Below, piece after piece: positions 1 to 8,331 of a stretch of DNA of 33,474 bases. Made by a program: the position numbers and the translations under genes. Position 1 is the stretch's first letter. Every line of letters begins with the position of its first letter. The notes under the pieces were generated by a model. The model saw only the letters and a list, made by a program, of their open reading frames with translations. It did not search any database and had not been told where the DNA came from. The stretch is from Deltaproteobacteria bacterium (GTDB lineage Bacteria > Desulfobacterota > Syntrophobacteria > BM002): positions 1 to 33,474 of the forward strand of contig JAFDGZ010000031.1 of assembly GCA_019309045.1 (NCBI GenBank), written 5' to 3'.

Positions 1-1172
1 TCAGTTTTTCTGAGGTGGCTGTCGGCTTCGACCAGGAGCAGGCTCACCAGGAGAGCCAGCGCTGCCTCAACTGCGGCGTCTGCTCCGAGTGCATGGAGTG
101 CGTCCGCGTCTGCGAACGAGATGCCGTCGACCATCGCATGAGCGAGCAGGAAGTGGAGATCAAAGTGGGCAGCATCATTCTGGCCACGGGTTTCGACGCC
201 CTAGACCCTGCTTCTATACAGCAGTACGGCTACAACCGCTATGCCAATGTGTATACTGCTCTCGAGTTCGAGAGAATGAACAATGCCGTGGGTCCCACAG
301 GCGGACGTATTTTGCTGGCCAATGGCGAGCCACCCGCCAGCGTCGGCATCATCCACTGCGTTGGCAGCCGGGACGTCAACTACCACGAGTACTGCTCCCG
401 CGTTTGCTGCATGTACGCCCTGAAGTACGGCCATCTCATCAAAGAAAAGGTGGGCCACGACACTAGAGTGTATAACTTCTACATTGACATGCGGTGTTTC
501 GGCAAAGGCTACGAGGAATTTTACCGCCGCTTGCAACACGAAGGCGTCATCTTCATTCGCGGCAAGCCAGCAGAGATAACAGATCAGCCGCAGAGCCTGG
601 AGGAGGAAGGCAAACTCATTGTAGTGACGGAAGACACCCTGCTGGGCAGAAGGTTGCGGCTGCCCGTAGATATGGTGGTTCTCTGCACTGCCATGGAACC
701 TGCCGAGGATGCAGCAGAAATGAGTCGAGTCTTTGGCGTCAGCCAGGGAAGTGATGGATTTTTCTTGGAGGAACACCCAAAGCTCGGGCCGGTGTCCACG
801 GCCAGCGACGGCATTTTCCTGGCAGGTACCTGCCAGGGGCCCAAGGATATTCCAGATACTGTCTCGCATGCAGCTGGGGCTGCGGCGCAGGCTCTTGCTC
901 TAGCCAGTCGAGGAAAGGTGGCGATCCCCTCCACTACCTCCTGGATCGATCCCGATGTGTGTGCCGGTTGCCAGAGCTGTATCCAGCTCTGTGCCTACTC
1001 TGCCATAGACTTCGACGAGCGCCGCCTGGTTTCCGTGATCAACGAGGCTCTCTGCAAAGGCTGCGGCAGTTGCGCTGCCTTCTGTCCGAGCGGGGCGGCA
1101 CGCATCAAACATTTTACAGGCAAACAGATATTCGCAGAAATAGAAGGTATTCTTGAAGAGGTAGGTTCCTGA
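1..1172 (+). CDS. HdrA-like flavin/Fe-S oxidoreductase subunit, 5'-truncated
   Basis: The reading frame is open to the left window edge (codons from position 3), so the start lies outside; a GTG at 15 is only an internal Val. The protein resembles subunit A of heterodisulfide reductase, the FAD subunit that bifurcates or confurcates electrons in cytoplasmic Hdr complexes. Visible parts, in order: a Cys-rich segment at nt 61-114 (RCLNCGVCSECMECVRVC), of the kind found before the flavin domain in GltD/HdrA hybrids; an ATGF flavin-domain strand; the HdrA cluster motif HCVGSRD followed by YCSRVCC (about nt 355-411); AGTCQGPKDIPD near the flavin-domain end; and a C-terminal 2[4Fe-4S] ferredoxin (nt 957-1110, CAGCQSCIQLC and [12 protein letters not shown]). 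It sits 19 bp upstream of mvhD, the usual HdrA partner. The N-terminal FAD-binding GxGxxG part is not in the window. Family certain; exact complex inferred. Confidence 0.9.
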   Translation, partial: SFSEVAVGFDQEQAHQESQRCLNCGVCSECMECVRVCERDAVDHRMSEQEVEIKVGSIILATGFDALDPASIQQYGYNRYANVYTALEFERMNNAVGPTGGRILLANGEPPASVGIIHCVGSRDVNYHEYCSRVCCMYALKYGHLIKEKVGHDTRVYNFYIDMRCFGKGYEEFYRRLQHEGVIFIRGKPAEITDQPQSLEEEGKLIVVTEDTLLGRRLRLPVDMVVLCTAMEPAEDAAEMSRVFGVSQGSDGFFLEEHPKLGPVSTASDGIFLAGTCQGPKDIPDTVSHAAGAAAQALALASRGKVAIPSTTSWIDPDVCAGCQSCIQLCAYSAIDFDERRLVSVINEALCKGCGSCAAFCPSGAARIKHFTGKQIFAEIEGILEEVGS

Positions 1173-1191
1173 CTGTTATTGGAGGGCAAAA

Positions 1192-1614
1192 ATGGCTGAT
1201 TTTGAGCCGACGATCATTGCTTTTGTCTGTAACTGGTGCACCTACACTGCTGCTGATCTGGCGGGTACCTCCAGACTGATTCAGCCTGCCAATGTGCGAA
1301 TGATTCGCATGATGTGCACGGGCATGGTGGATCCCAAATACATCATCAAAGCCCTTCTGGAAGGTGCAGACGGGGTGCTGATAAGCGGCTGCCATCCAGG
1401 GGACTGCCACTACATCAACGGCAATCTCAAGGCCCGCCGCCGGGTAAAATTGCTGAAAGAGATCCTGCCCAGATTTGGCTTTGACGAGGCCAGATTGAAA
1501 ATGACCTGGATAGGCGCCAGTGAAGGAATCGATTTTGCCGAAACCATGAAAGAACTGATGGCCGAAGTGAAAGCCCTGGGCCCCAACACTGTTCGCAAGC
1601 AGATGGTGCTGTAG
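1192..1614 (+). CDS. mvhD: MvhD/FlpD-like [2Fe-2S] electron-transfer subunit
   Basis: 140 residues, the usual length of the delta subunit of methyl-viologen-reducing hydrogenase (MvhD/FlpD). In methanogens this small [2Fe-2S] protein passes electrons from a hydrogenase or formate dehydrogenase to the FAD of HdrA. Expected cysteines are present: C13 and C16 (CNWC), C42 (MMCTGM), C67 and C72 (GCHPGDCHY). The position that is selenocysteine in some methanogen relatives is not recoded here. An SD-like GGAGGG lies just before the ATG. It sits between two hdrA-like genes in a tight same-strand run (19 bp after the first, 30 bp before the next gene), which supports a role as connector of an Hdr complex. 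No hydrogenase large subunit or formate dehydrogenase catalytic subunit is in the window, so the ultimate electron donor is not visible. Confidence 0.93.
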   Translation: MADFEPTIIAFVCNWCTYTAADLAGTSRLIQPANVRMIRMMCTGMVDPKYIIKALLEGADGVLISGCHPGDCHYINGNLKARRRVKLLKEILPRFGFDEARLKMTWIGASEGIDFAETMKELMAEVKALGPNTVRKQMVL

Positions 1615-1644
1615 GCACATCCCTGTTGCTGCTGGAGGAGAGTG

Positions 1645-2790
1645 ATGGCTGCAGTAAGCATAATTGAAGTGCAAGAAGGAAATCCGGTCATTTCGCTGCG
1701 ACAATTCTTCAAAGAACTACTCCGCCTGGACGAAGTGATCGGTCTGTTGGCGGCACAACACCTCCCTATGAAGAATGTGGTGATGCCCACCTTGATAACA
1801 GACCCTGAAAAGCTCGCGGGTGTCGATCCATTAGCGCCGGCGTTTCCCCTCAATGCAGCCAAGGTGGTGGCCAAACTCACCCGGAAGCCGTTAGGGGGAA
1901 AGATCCTGGCTGTGCTCAGGCCTTGTGAGATCCGCGCCTTTATCGAGCTGGTCAAGTTGAAGCAGGGTATGGTGACTGATGTGGTGCTGCTGGGTGTAGA
2001 CTGCCTCGGCGCCTACAGTAACATCCACTATCCTCAGTTTGCCGGTGGTGATGGCCCGGAGTCGACTCTGAGATTCTATCGAAACATCTGGAACAACAAG
2101 GGGACAGCCTGCAACGATTTTGATCTGTCGGCTGCCTGCAAGGCCTGTGAACATCCTGTGGCAGACAATGCCGATATTCTCATAGGTTTGCTGGGAATGA
2201 ACATTGAAGAACAGCTCCTGGTGCAGGGCAACACCGAAAAAGGTGCGGCTCTCCTGGCCCAGACGGGCATGCCGGCAGGCAGGGAGCCAGCTGAGAGAGA
2301 AGAGGCAGTGACAGCGCTGCTACAGAGCCGCTGCAATTATCGCGATCAGATGTATGCTGCCACCAGCGAGGCTACGGCTGATCTGGCCAAACTCACCAGC
2401 TATCTGGCCAACTGTGTCAACTGTTACAACTGCAGGGTTGCCTGCCCCGTCTGTTACTGCAAAGAATGTGTCTTTGTCACCGACGTCTTCGATCACGAAC
2501 CATGGCAATATCTTCGCTGGGCCAGCCGAAAAGGTGTGCTCAAACTGCCTACTGATACGGTCTTTTACCATCTAACCAGGCTGGCTCACATGAGTACTGC
2601 CTGTATCGGCTGCGGCCAGTGCTCCAATGCCTGTCCGAATAACATCCCGGTCATGGAGTTGTTCAGGACTATTGCCAGCTACACCCAGGCTGCCTTCGAT
2701 TGCGTGGCTGGCCGAAGTGTTGATGAACAGCCGCCTCTGTCGGTGTTTCGAGAGCATGAGTTTCCGGAAGTTACCGGCGGCAAAGAATAG
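1645..2790 (+). CDS. FrhB/FdhB-like flavin and iron-sulfur oxidoreductase
   Basis: 381 residues. The first 230 or so resemble the C-terminal domain of the F420 hydrogenase/formate dehydrogenase beta family (FrhB/FdhB), with the recognisable stretch LRPCEIRAFIELVKLKQ at about residues 91-107. The C-terminal part carries a dense cysteine cluster (CVNCYNCRVACPVCYCKEC) and a second motif, CIGCGQCSNACP, consistent with two [4Fe-4S] clusters. Family members carry FAD and move electrons between a hydride carrier and Fe-S partners. Nothing in the window indicates F420 synthesis, so the substrate may be a different carrier. ATG 1645 is chosen over GTG 1642 because the GGAGGAG at 1634-1640 is properly spaced only for the ATG. 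It lies 30 bp after mvhD and 53 bp before the next hdrA-like gene, so it is probably a subunit of the same complex. Confidence 0.85.
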   Translation: MAAVSIIEVQEGNPVISLRQFFKELLRLDEVIGLLAAQHLPMKNVVMPTLITDPEKLAGVDPLAPAFPLNAAKVVAKLTRKPLGGKILAVLRPCEIRAFIELVKLKQGMVTDVVLLGVDCLGAYSNIHYPQFAGGDGPESTLRFYRNIWNNKGTACNDFDLSAACKACEHPVADNADILIGLLGMNIEEQLLVQGNTEKGAALLAQTGMPAGREPAEREEAVTALLQSRCNYRDQMYAATSEATADLAKLTSYLANCVNCYNCRVACPVCYCKECVFVTDVFDHEPWQYLRWASRKGVLKLPTDTVFYHLTRLAHMSTACIGCGQCSNACPNNIPVMELFRTIASYTQAAFDCVAGRSVDEQPPLSVFREHEFPEVTGGKE

Positions 2791-2843
2791 GGCCGTCCTG
2801 CCTTGGAATCTGAGAGTCATCAGGAAGCGTGAGGTAAGCAAGC

Positions 2844-5800
2844 ATGAGGAAGAAAACAGGCTCGGCTCTGGTAGTAGGGGCGGGAATCAGCGGTATTCGA
2901 GCTGCCTTGGATCTGGCCGAATTTGGCTATCAAGTCATTCTCATAGACAGGACACCTCATCTTGGCGGAGTCCTGACGCAGCTGGACTATCAGTTTCCCA
3001 CTGATCACTGCGGCATGTGCAAGATGCTGCCGCTGGTGGAGCGAGATCATTCATCCCAGTACTGCCTGCGCAAGGGGCTTTTTCACGAAAATATCGACAT
3101 CCTGCTTTCCACGGAATTGGTGAATCTGGAGGGGGAACCCGGCAAGTTCCAGGCAACATTGCTGCAAAAAGCCAGCATGGTCGACCCCGAACGCTGCAAT
3201 GGCTGTGGGGAGTGTTCGCTTGTCTGTCCTGTGGAGGTGCCGGACGAATTCAATGCTGGTCTCAGCCTTAGAAAAGCAGTGTATTTGCCTGTACCCCACA
3301 ATATTCCCAATCACTACGTGGTTGACATGGCTTCCTGCACCATGTGCGGCGAGTGTGAGAAGGTGTGTGCCACAGGCGCCATTGATTTTGGCTGGGAGGC
3401 GCGGCGGCAGTTTCGTATTCTGGTGGTAGATGATGAACTCATCATTCGGGATTCCTTGAAAGAGTGGCTCGAGGAGGAAGGCTTCCGCGTGGACATGGCC
3501 GCCTCCGGGGCCGAGGCCCTGGAGCAGCTTGGCAGGGAATCCTATCAGCTGATGCTGCTGGACATCAAGATGCCCGGCATGGACGGGGTGGAGGTGCTGC
3601 AGCGCTCCAAAGAGGTGCGCCCTGAGCTGCCGGTGGTAATGATGACCGCCTATGCTACGGTAGAGACTGCTGTGGAGGCGATGAAAATTGGCGCTTACGA
3701 CTATTTGATGAAGCCTTTTGATCCAGAGACTCTTGTTCCCCTGGTAGTCAGGTTGTATGAGGGGCTCGAGCGCCGAGGCGAAAAGCAGCTGCAGGTGGGC
3801 GCAGTGATCCTGGCTGCCGGCTTTTGCTCGTACAATCCAGCTGCAGACAGGAATATCTATGGTTATGGTCTGCTGCCCAATGTGGTCACCAGCATGGAGT
3901 ACGAGCGAATGGTTAGCCGCACTGGACCGAGCAGCGGCAGGCTGCTGCGGCCAAGCGACGGCAAACAGATCCGCAGGATTGCCTGGCTGCAGTGCGTAGG
4001 CTCCAGGGACCGGCAGGGGGATGCTGATTATTGTTCGGCTGTATGCTGCATGATTTCCATAAAGGAGGCCTTGCTGGCAAAAGAGCGCAGCCAGGGAGAG
4101 GTGCACACCGCCATATTCTATATGGACATGCGAACCTTTGGCAAAAACCACCAGAGGTATCGCCACAGAGCGGAGCATGATTTCGGTGTGCAGTTTATCA
4201 GGAGTCGCGTGCACTCGGTATCGCCAGCCAGCCAGGAGGGCGATATTCTGGTTTCCTACACGGATGCGGCGGGAGTGAACAGAGAAGAACCCTTTGATCT
4301 GCTGGTGTTGGCAACCGGTCAGAGACCACCAGCAGGAGCGGCGGCTCTGGCTGAGATGACCAGTGTAGATCTCAATTCCTGGGGATTTTGCCAGGTGGAA
4401 GAATTCTTCCCGAGCCGCAGCAGCCGGGAGGGTGTCCTGGTGGCTGGCTCATTTTCTGGTCTGCGCGATATTTCCGAATCTGTGGTGCAGGCCAGTTCAG
4501 CAGCATGCGCAGCCTCACAGCTGCTCCACTCCAAAGGAGGAACCCTTGCTGCAGAAGTGAGGCTTCAGGATGACTATCGAGACGTCTCTCGGGAGCCTCC
4601 TCTGTTATACGTAGCCATCTGTACTTGTGGGGGCAAACTGCAAGAGGATACAGCTCTGCAAGAAATCGAAAAAATGCTTGCCTCTCGCCCTGGAGTGGTG
4701 GGGGTAGAGCGCATTCAACGGGTTTGCACCAAAGAGGGCTGGGCGCAGCTCGAAGATGCCCTGCGGCAAAGTGAGGCCAATCGGGTTGTTATCGGTGCCT
4801 GTATGCCTTATGTGTACACAGAGAGATTGCGCCAACTGGGCCAGCGTCTCGGCCTGCAGCCGGCACTTATGGATGTGGTGGATATTCACTCTGCAGCCCT
4901 GGCTTCTGGCGACGAGCAAGGCAGCCAGCAGGGAACTGCGGCGATCTGGTCGGCCCTGGCCATGGCTATGGGCAAGCTGCAGGGCATGGATCCTCTGCCG
5001 GCGACGCAAAAGAAAATCATCCAGAAGGCCCTGGTGGTGGGTGGCGGTATCGCTGGTATGACTGCAGCTCTTGCCATTGCTGACCACGGATTCGAGGTTG
5101 TGCTGGTGGAGCAGCAGGCAGAGCTGGGTGGTAATTTGCGCTGGCTTGCCCGCACGCTTGGCAGTAGTTCTCCCAGGGAGCTTCTGGAGGCAACAGTCAA
5201 GAGAGTCGAAGACCACCCGCACATTTCTCTTTTCAAAAAGGCCCGAGTTGTGCACTCGATCGGAAGTGTTGGACATTTTCTCACCACCATCGAGAAAGAA
5301 GACGGCCTTGGCGAGATCTGCAAGCATGGCGTCGCTGTATTGGCCAGCGGCGGTGAAGAGGCGAAAACCAAATCTTATTGCTTTGGGGAAAGTGAGAGCA
5401 TCGTCACCCAACTGCAGCTGGAGGAGGGGCTTGATAAGGGCAGCATTGATCCAAGAGAGCTCAAAGTGGTGGTAATGATCCAATGCGTTGATTCCCGTGA
5501 GGAGCCCCGAAATTATTGCAGCAGAGTCTGCTGCGGTTCAGCCTTGAAAAACAGTCTCTATCTTAAAAAGATTAACGAGGATATTACTGTCTATATCTTC
5601 TATCGGGACATGATGACCTACGGTTTCCGGGAGACTCAGTTCACAGAGGCCAGAGAAGCCGGGGTGCTGTTCATCCAGTACGATCTGCAGCAGAAGCCTG
5701 TGGTAACAGTGGCTGACGGCCGCCCAAGTGTGCGTGCCAGGGAACCTGTGCTGGACAGGCAGATAGTGATTCACCCAGATCTGCTGGTGCTCGGTACAGG

Positions 5801-6275
5801 TATTTCTCCTGGCAACAACGAGGAACTGGCAAGAATTTTTGGAGTAGACCTGGACGAAGATGGCTTCTTCCAGGAGGCGGAGTCCAAATGGAGGCCCGTT
5901 GATTTTCTCAAAGAGGGGATCTTCACCTGCGGCATTTCCCTTGGGCCGCGTGACATTGCGGAGTCCATCGCTTCTGCCGAGGCAGCGGCGCAACGGGCCT
6001 TAAGGATCCTCGGCAGGGATTGTCTGCTCGCCGGAACAGTAGTGGCAGAGGTACACCACTCTCTGTGCGCCCTCTGCGAGAGGTGCATACAGGCATGCCC
6101 ATACGGGGCCAGGTGGCGGGACGAGGAGGAAGAAAAGGTAGTGGTGGACGAGCTCATGTGCCAGGGATGCGGCTCCTGTGCAACAGTATGCCCAAACAGC
6201 GCCTCGGTAGTGCGCAGCTACAGAGATCAACAGGTGTTTTCCATGATTGATGCTGCGCTGGATGAGATTTTCTAG
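2844..6275 (+). CDS. Double HdrA-like subunit with embedded response-regulator receiver domain
   Basis: 1143 residues, an unusually long HdrA. Order: FAD-binding VVGAGISG (about 9-16); DHCGMC (C56, C59) after the flavin fold; ferredoxin insert (CNGCGECSLVCP and CTMCGECEKVC, about 115-178); a complete receiver domain at about 190-312, with acidic pair D196/D197, phospho-acceptor D240 (LLDIKMPGMDG), T268 and K290 (MKPFD); the rest of the flavin domain with QCVGSRD and YCSAVCC; a degenerate HdrA N-terminal-type domain (ICTCGG); a second FAD domain (VVGGGIAGM, about 731 on) with QCVDSRE and YCSRVCCG; and a C-terminal 2[4Fe-4S] ferredoxin. The reading frame is continuous, so the receiver is a true insertion and not a separate gene. 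Start: GAGG at 2831-2834, nine bases before the ATG. HdrA is the flavin subunit of cytoplasmic electron-bifurcating complexes; control by phosphorylation is inferred. No histidine kinase gene lies in the window. Confidence 0.92.
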   Translation: MRKKTGSALVVGAGISGIRAALDLAEFGYQVILIDRTPHLGGVLTQLDYQFPTDHCGMCKMLPLVERDHSSQYCLRKGLFHENIDILLSTELVNLEGEPGKFQATLLQKASMVDPERCNGCGECSLVCPVEVPDEFNAGLSLRKAVYLPVPHNIPNHYVVDMASCTMCGECEKVCATGAIDFGWEARRQFRILVVDDELIIRDSLKEWLEEEGFRVDMAASGAEALEQLGRESYQLMLLDIKMPGMDGVEVLQRSKEVRPELPVVMMTAYATVETAVEAMKIGAYDYLMKPFDPETLVPLVVRLYEGLERRGEKQLQVGAVILAAGFCSYNPAADRNIYGYGLLPNVVTSMEYERMVSRTGPSSGRLLRPSDGKQIRRIAWLQCVGSRDRQGDADYCSAVCCMISIKEALLAKERSQGEVHTAIFYMDMRTFGKNHQRYRHRAEHDFGVQFIRSRVHSVSPASQEGDILVSYTDAAGVNREEPFDLLVLATGQRPPAGAAALAEMTSVDLNSWGFCQVEEFFPSRSSREGVLVAGSFSGLRDISESVVQASSAACAASQLLHSKGGTLAAEVRLQDDYRDVSREPPLLYVAICTCGGKLQEDTALQEIEKMLASRPGVVGVERIQRVCTKEGWAQLEDALRQSEANRVVIGACMPYVYTERLRQLGQRLGLQPALMDVVDIHSAALASGDEQGSQQGTAAIWSALAMAMGKLQGMDPLPATQKKIIQKALVVGGGIAGMTAALAIADHGFEVVLVEQQAELGGNLRWLARTLGSSSPRELLEATVKRVEDHPHISLFKKARVVHSIGSVGHFLTTIEKEDGLGEICKHGVAVLASGGEEAKTKSYCFGESESIVTQLQLEEGLDKGSIDPRELKVVVMIQCVDSREEPRNYCSRVCCGSALKNSLYLKKINEDITVYIFYRDMMTYGFRETQFTEAREAGVLFIQYDLQQKPVVTVADGRPSVRAREPVLDRQIVIHPDLLVLGTGISPGNNEELARIFGVDLDEDGFFQEAESKWRPVDFLKEGIFTCGISLGPRDIAESIASAEAAAQRALRILGRDCLLAGTVVAEVHHSLCALCERCIQACPYGARWRDEEEEKVVVDELMCQGCGSCATVCPNSASVVRSYRDQQVFSMIDAALDEIF
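3411..3779 (+). other. Receiver (REC) domain inserted inside the HdrA-like gene
   Basis: This segment encodes about 123 residues of CheY-like fold between the ferredoxin insert (ending GAIDFGWEARRQ) and the strand that normally follows it directly in HdrA (LQVGAVILAAGF). All phosphorylation residues are kept: acidic pair D196/D197, D240 as phospho-acceptor, T268 and K290. No DNA-binding or enzymatic output domain is attached other than HdrA itself. Confidence 0.9.
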
Positions 6276-6351
6276 ACCCTGAGGACCGCAGATGCCCTGC
6301 TTGCCGCCGAGACCATAGAAGCAAACAGTAAAGCAAAACAGTGGAGGTCGT

Positions 6352-6921
6352 ATGACTGAACAGCAAACATCCCAGGGCCGCATACCTCTGGCGAAAGAAT
6401 CAATTGCCAGCGTTCGAGAGCTCCTCAAAGAATGTATGCAATGCGGAACTTGCACTGGTTCGTGCGCAAACAGCTACGCTATGGACATCACTCCGCGGAA
6501 GCTGTGGCGGCTCGTTCAGCTGGGCTTTCAGGAAGAGATTTTTGCCAGCAGGACCTTTTCCCTCTGCAGCAGCTGCTACTATTGCACCCTGCGATGCCCG
6601 AGAGGCTTGCCCTTGACAGAAACGATTCATGCGCTCAAGCGGCTTGCTGCTGCCCAGGGATTCGTTGCCGACAAGAAAGGTCCGCGCTTCTACCGCTCGT
6701 TTCTCGGTACTGTTCGTCGCTACGGCAGGGTGCGGGAGATGGAGCTCATGGGACGCTATTTCCTGAGCATGAAAAACCCCTTGCTGCCGCTGGCATTTGC
6801 TCCTCTTGGCGTCAAGCTGATGCTCAAAGGCAAAGTAGCACCTGAAATCCCCAGGATATTCGGCCCTGGCAAGCTGGAAGCCATATACCGCAAAGTGGAG
6901 GAACTGGAGTCAGGCTCATGA
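6352..6921 (+). CDS. hdrC: HdrC-like 2[4Fe-4S] subunit
   Basis: 189 residues, typical for soluble HdrC. Two canonical CxxCxxCxxxC motifs are present at C28/C31/C34/C38 (CMQCGTCTGSC) and C72/C75/C78/C82 (CSSCYYCTLRCP), each expected to hold a [4Fe-4S] cluster. HdrC relays electrons from HdrA to the catalytic HdrB. The C-terminal hundred residues are basic and helical without membrane segments, so this is a soluble subunit, unlike the membrane-fused HdrC of the second module. GGAGGT at 6343-6348 is the ribosome site, spaced only three bases from the ATG. The stop codon overlaps the hdrB start (ATGA), which indicates translational coupling. The 76-bp gap after the preceding hdrA-like gene shows no obvious terminator, so it is probably in the same operon. 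Confidence 0.94.
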   Translation: MTEQQTSQGRIPLAKESIASVRELLKECMQCGTCTGSCANSYAMDITPRKLWRLVQLGFQEEIFASRTFSLCSSCYYCTLRCPRGLPLTETIHALKRLAAAQGFVADKKGPRFYRSFLGTVRRYGRVREMELMGRYFLSMKNPLLPLAFAPLGVKLMLKGKVAPEIPRIFGPGKLEAIYRKVEELESGS

Positions 6922-7787
6922 AATACTTTTATTATCCCGGTTGTTCTCTGCAGGGTACGGCCATGGAATACCACATTGCCACCAAAGCGATAATGGCTGC
7001 CCTGGTTGTGGATTTGCACGAAATCGATGACTGGACCTGCTGCGGCGCCAGTGCAGCAGAGGCGGTGAACTCTCTGCTGTCGCTCGCCCTGCCGGCACGG
7101 AACCTGGCTCTGGCCGAACTAGCAGATTCTCACTGTGACGTGGTAATTCCCTGCAGCGCCTGCTTTCTGAACCTGAAGAGAGTGGAGGTGAAGATTCGTG
7201 AAGATGCTGGACTCCTGGGGAGATTGAACGAGGTACTCGAGGTGGAGGGCCTCAGCTACTCGGGCAGCCTAAAATCCCGGCACCTCCTGGATGTGCTTGC
7301 CCATGACCTGGGTGCCGATATGATTGCTTCCCATCTCAAAAGAGACCTGGCTTCACTGCAAGTCGCCCCCTATTATGGCTGCCAGTGTCTGCGTCCCTAT
7401 GGTGATTACGACGACCCTGAACAGCCACACTCCATGGAGCTGCTCATCAGAGCTCTGGGTGCTGCCGTGTTTCCCTGGACCGTGGCGGCAAAATGTTGTG
7501 GTGCTGGTCTGATGACCACTAAAAAGGAAGTGGCCCTTGAACTGACCGGAGCAATCCTGGCTGCTGCCAGAGGAGCAGACTGCATCGTGACGGTCTGCCC
7601 CATGTGCCAGATGAATCTGGAGAGTGCTCAGAGAAAGATTTCCCGCCTGCGAGGTGAGAAGTTGTCCATACCTGTGCTCTATCTGCCGCAGCTCATCGGT
7701 GTTGCCCTGGGATTGTCCGCAGAAGCTCTCAAGCTGCAAGCCAACATGATTCCTGCTCGCTCCCTGCTGACAAAGGTGGCTGGGTAG
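6918..7787 (+). CDS. hdrB: HdrB-like subunit with two CCG domains
   Basis: 289 residues, the usual HdrB length. It has two CCG (cysteine-rich) repeats: first, YPGCSLQG, WTCCGAS and CSAC; second, YYGCQC, KCCGAG and CPMC. In methanogen HdrB these cysteines hold two non-cubane [4Fe-4S] clusters that reduce a heterodisulfide. In bacteria the natural disulfide or other substrate of this family is usually unknown, so only the cluster chemistry can be transferred. The ATG overlaps the hdrC stop by four bases. This is the last gene of the first Hdr module and is followed by a 544-bp gap. Confidence 0.94.
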   Translation: MKYFYYPGCSLQGTAMEYHIATKAIMAALVVDLHEIDDWTCCGASAAEAVNSLLSLALPARNLALAELADSHCDVVIPCSACFLNLKRVEVKIREDAGLLGRLNEVLEVEGLSYSGSLKSRHLLDVLAHDLGADMIASHLKRDLASLQVAPYYGCQCLRPYGDYDDPEQPHSMELLIRALGAAVFPWTVAAKCCGAGLMTTKKEVALELTGAILAAARGADCIVTVCPMCQMNLESAQRKISRLRGEKLSIPVLYLPQLIGVALGLSAEALKLQANMIPARSLLTKVAG

Positions 7788-7897
7788 GGTAATAGTCGTT
7801 GTCGCAGCTAACCTGTACTTTCCCTGGAGGCAGATTGAAAGACAAGGCATCCAAATGAAAGAATAGCAGTCTAAGCCAGCAGATTGATGAAATATTC

Positions 7898-7926
7898 TTA
7901 CCGTGGAAACATTTTTGTGCTATATT
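7898..7926 (+). promoter_or_regulatory. Candidate sigma70-type promoter with extended -10
   Basis: TTACCG (7898-7903) is followed by 17 bases and then TATATT (7921-7926), with TG one base upstream of the -10 (TGC-TATATT), an extended -10 arrangement. The -35 is weak. If used, it gives a leader of nearly 400 bases ahead of the membrane Hdr module. Judged by eye only. Confidence 0.35.
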
Positions 7927-8150
7927 GGCAACATTCCATATGAGGGCTGGCTTTCTGCAAAGAGTCTGCTTGCGGGGTTGCTTTCCGAAACTGGTGTTGA
8001 TGGCTAACTGAGTTACCCGGCATCTGCTTTTCCTGCGGTTCGTCTCGTGTCCGATTCCCTCTCGGTTCTTCATTTGCAAACTATCAGGGCGAATTAAGCC
8101 AAGGGCCCACGATGGTTACAAAGTAGATTTTCATTTGCCGGTGTGTTGTC

Positions 8151-8186
8151 TGCCTCTGGTAGTTTTTCCCTGCGGGGAGAGAGGCA
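8151..8186 (+). promoter_or_regulatory. Possible stem-loop in the leader of the membrane Hdr module
   Basis: A 7-bp stem, TGCCTCT (8151-8157) with AGAGGCA (8180-8186), encloses an inner TCCC (8167-8170)/GGGA (8175-8178) stem with loop TGCG. A flanking GGGCC (8103-8107)/GGCCC (8195-8199) pairing could close a larger structure. No U-tract follows, so it is not a standard terminator. Function unknown. Confidence 0.3.
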
Positions 8187-8236
8187 AGCCTCATGGCCCC
8201 AGATGGTAGGATCTAGCCGTCCAGGTGTTATTGTTG

Positions 8237-8267
8237 TTGAAAACACTGCTTTTGCTACCTGTATGAT
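8237..8267 (+). promoter_or_regulatory. Candidate sigma70-type promoter for the membrane Hdr module
   Basis: TTGAAA (8237-8242) and TATGAT (8262-8267) each match the consensus at five of six positions, but the spacer of 19 bases is longer than ideal. Transcription would begin near 8274, about 58 bases before the ATG at 8332. This is the better placed of the two promoter candidates in this gap. Confidence 0.4.
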
Positions 8268-8331
8268 GCAGGGGCGCGTTCAATGGGCTTTCTCCTGTTA
8301 GAAAGCCACAAGTCAATTGGGGAAGAGGAAG

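Larger units (their letters stand above)
7788..8331 (+). other. Intergenic region between the two Hdr modules
   Basis: No convincing gene was found in this 544-bp gap. It holds two candidate promoters (7898-7926 and 8237-8267) and a possible folded leader around 8103-8199. In the latter, TGCCTCT (8151-8157) can pair with AGAGGCA (8180-8186) around a small TCCC/GGGA inner stem, and GGGCC (8103-8107) can pair with GGCCC (8195-8199). No tRNA or riboswitch class was recognised and no clear terminator follows hdrB. The region most likely separates two transcription units. Confidence 0.5.

Noticed and set aside
3051-4214. 387-codon open frame on the minus strand inside the REC-HdrA gene
   Set aside because: It lies entirely opposite a strongly supported gene and its product has no recognisable motifs; it is a compositional shadow of the plus-strand gene.
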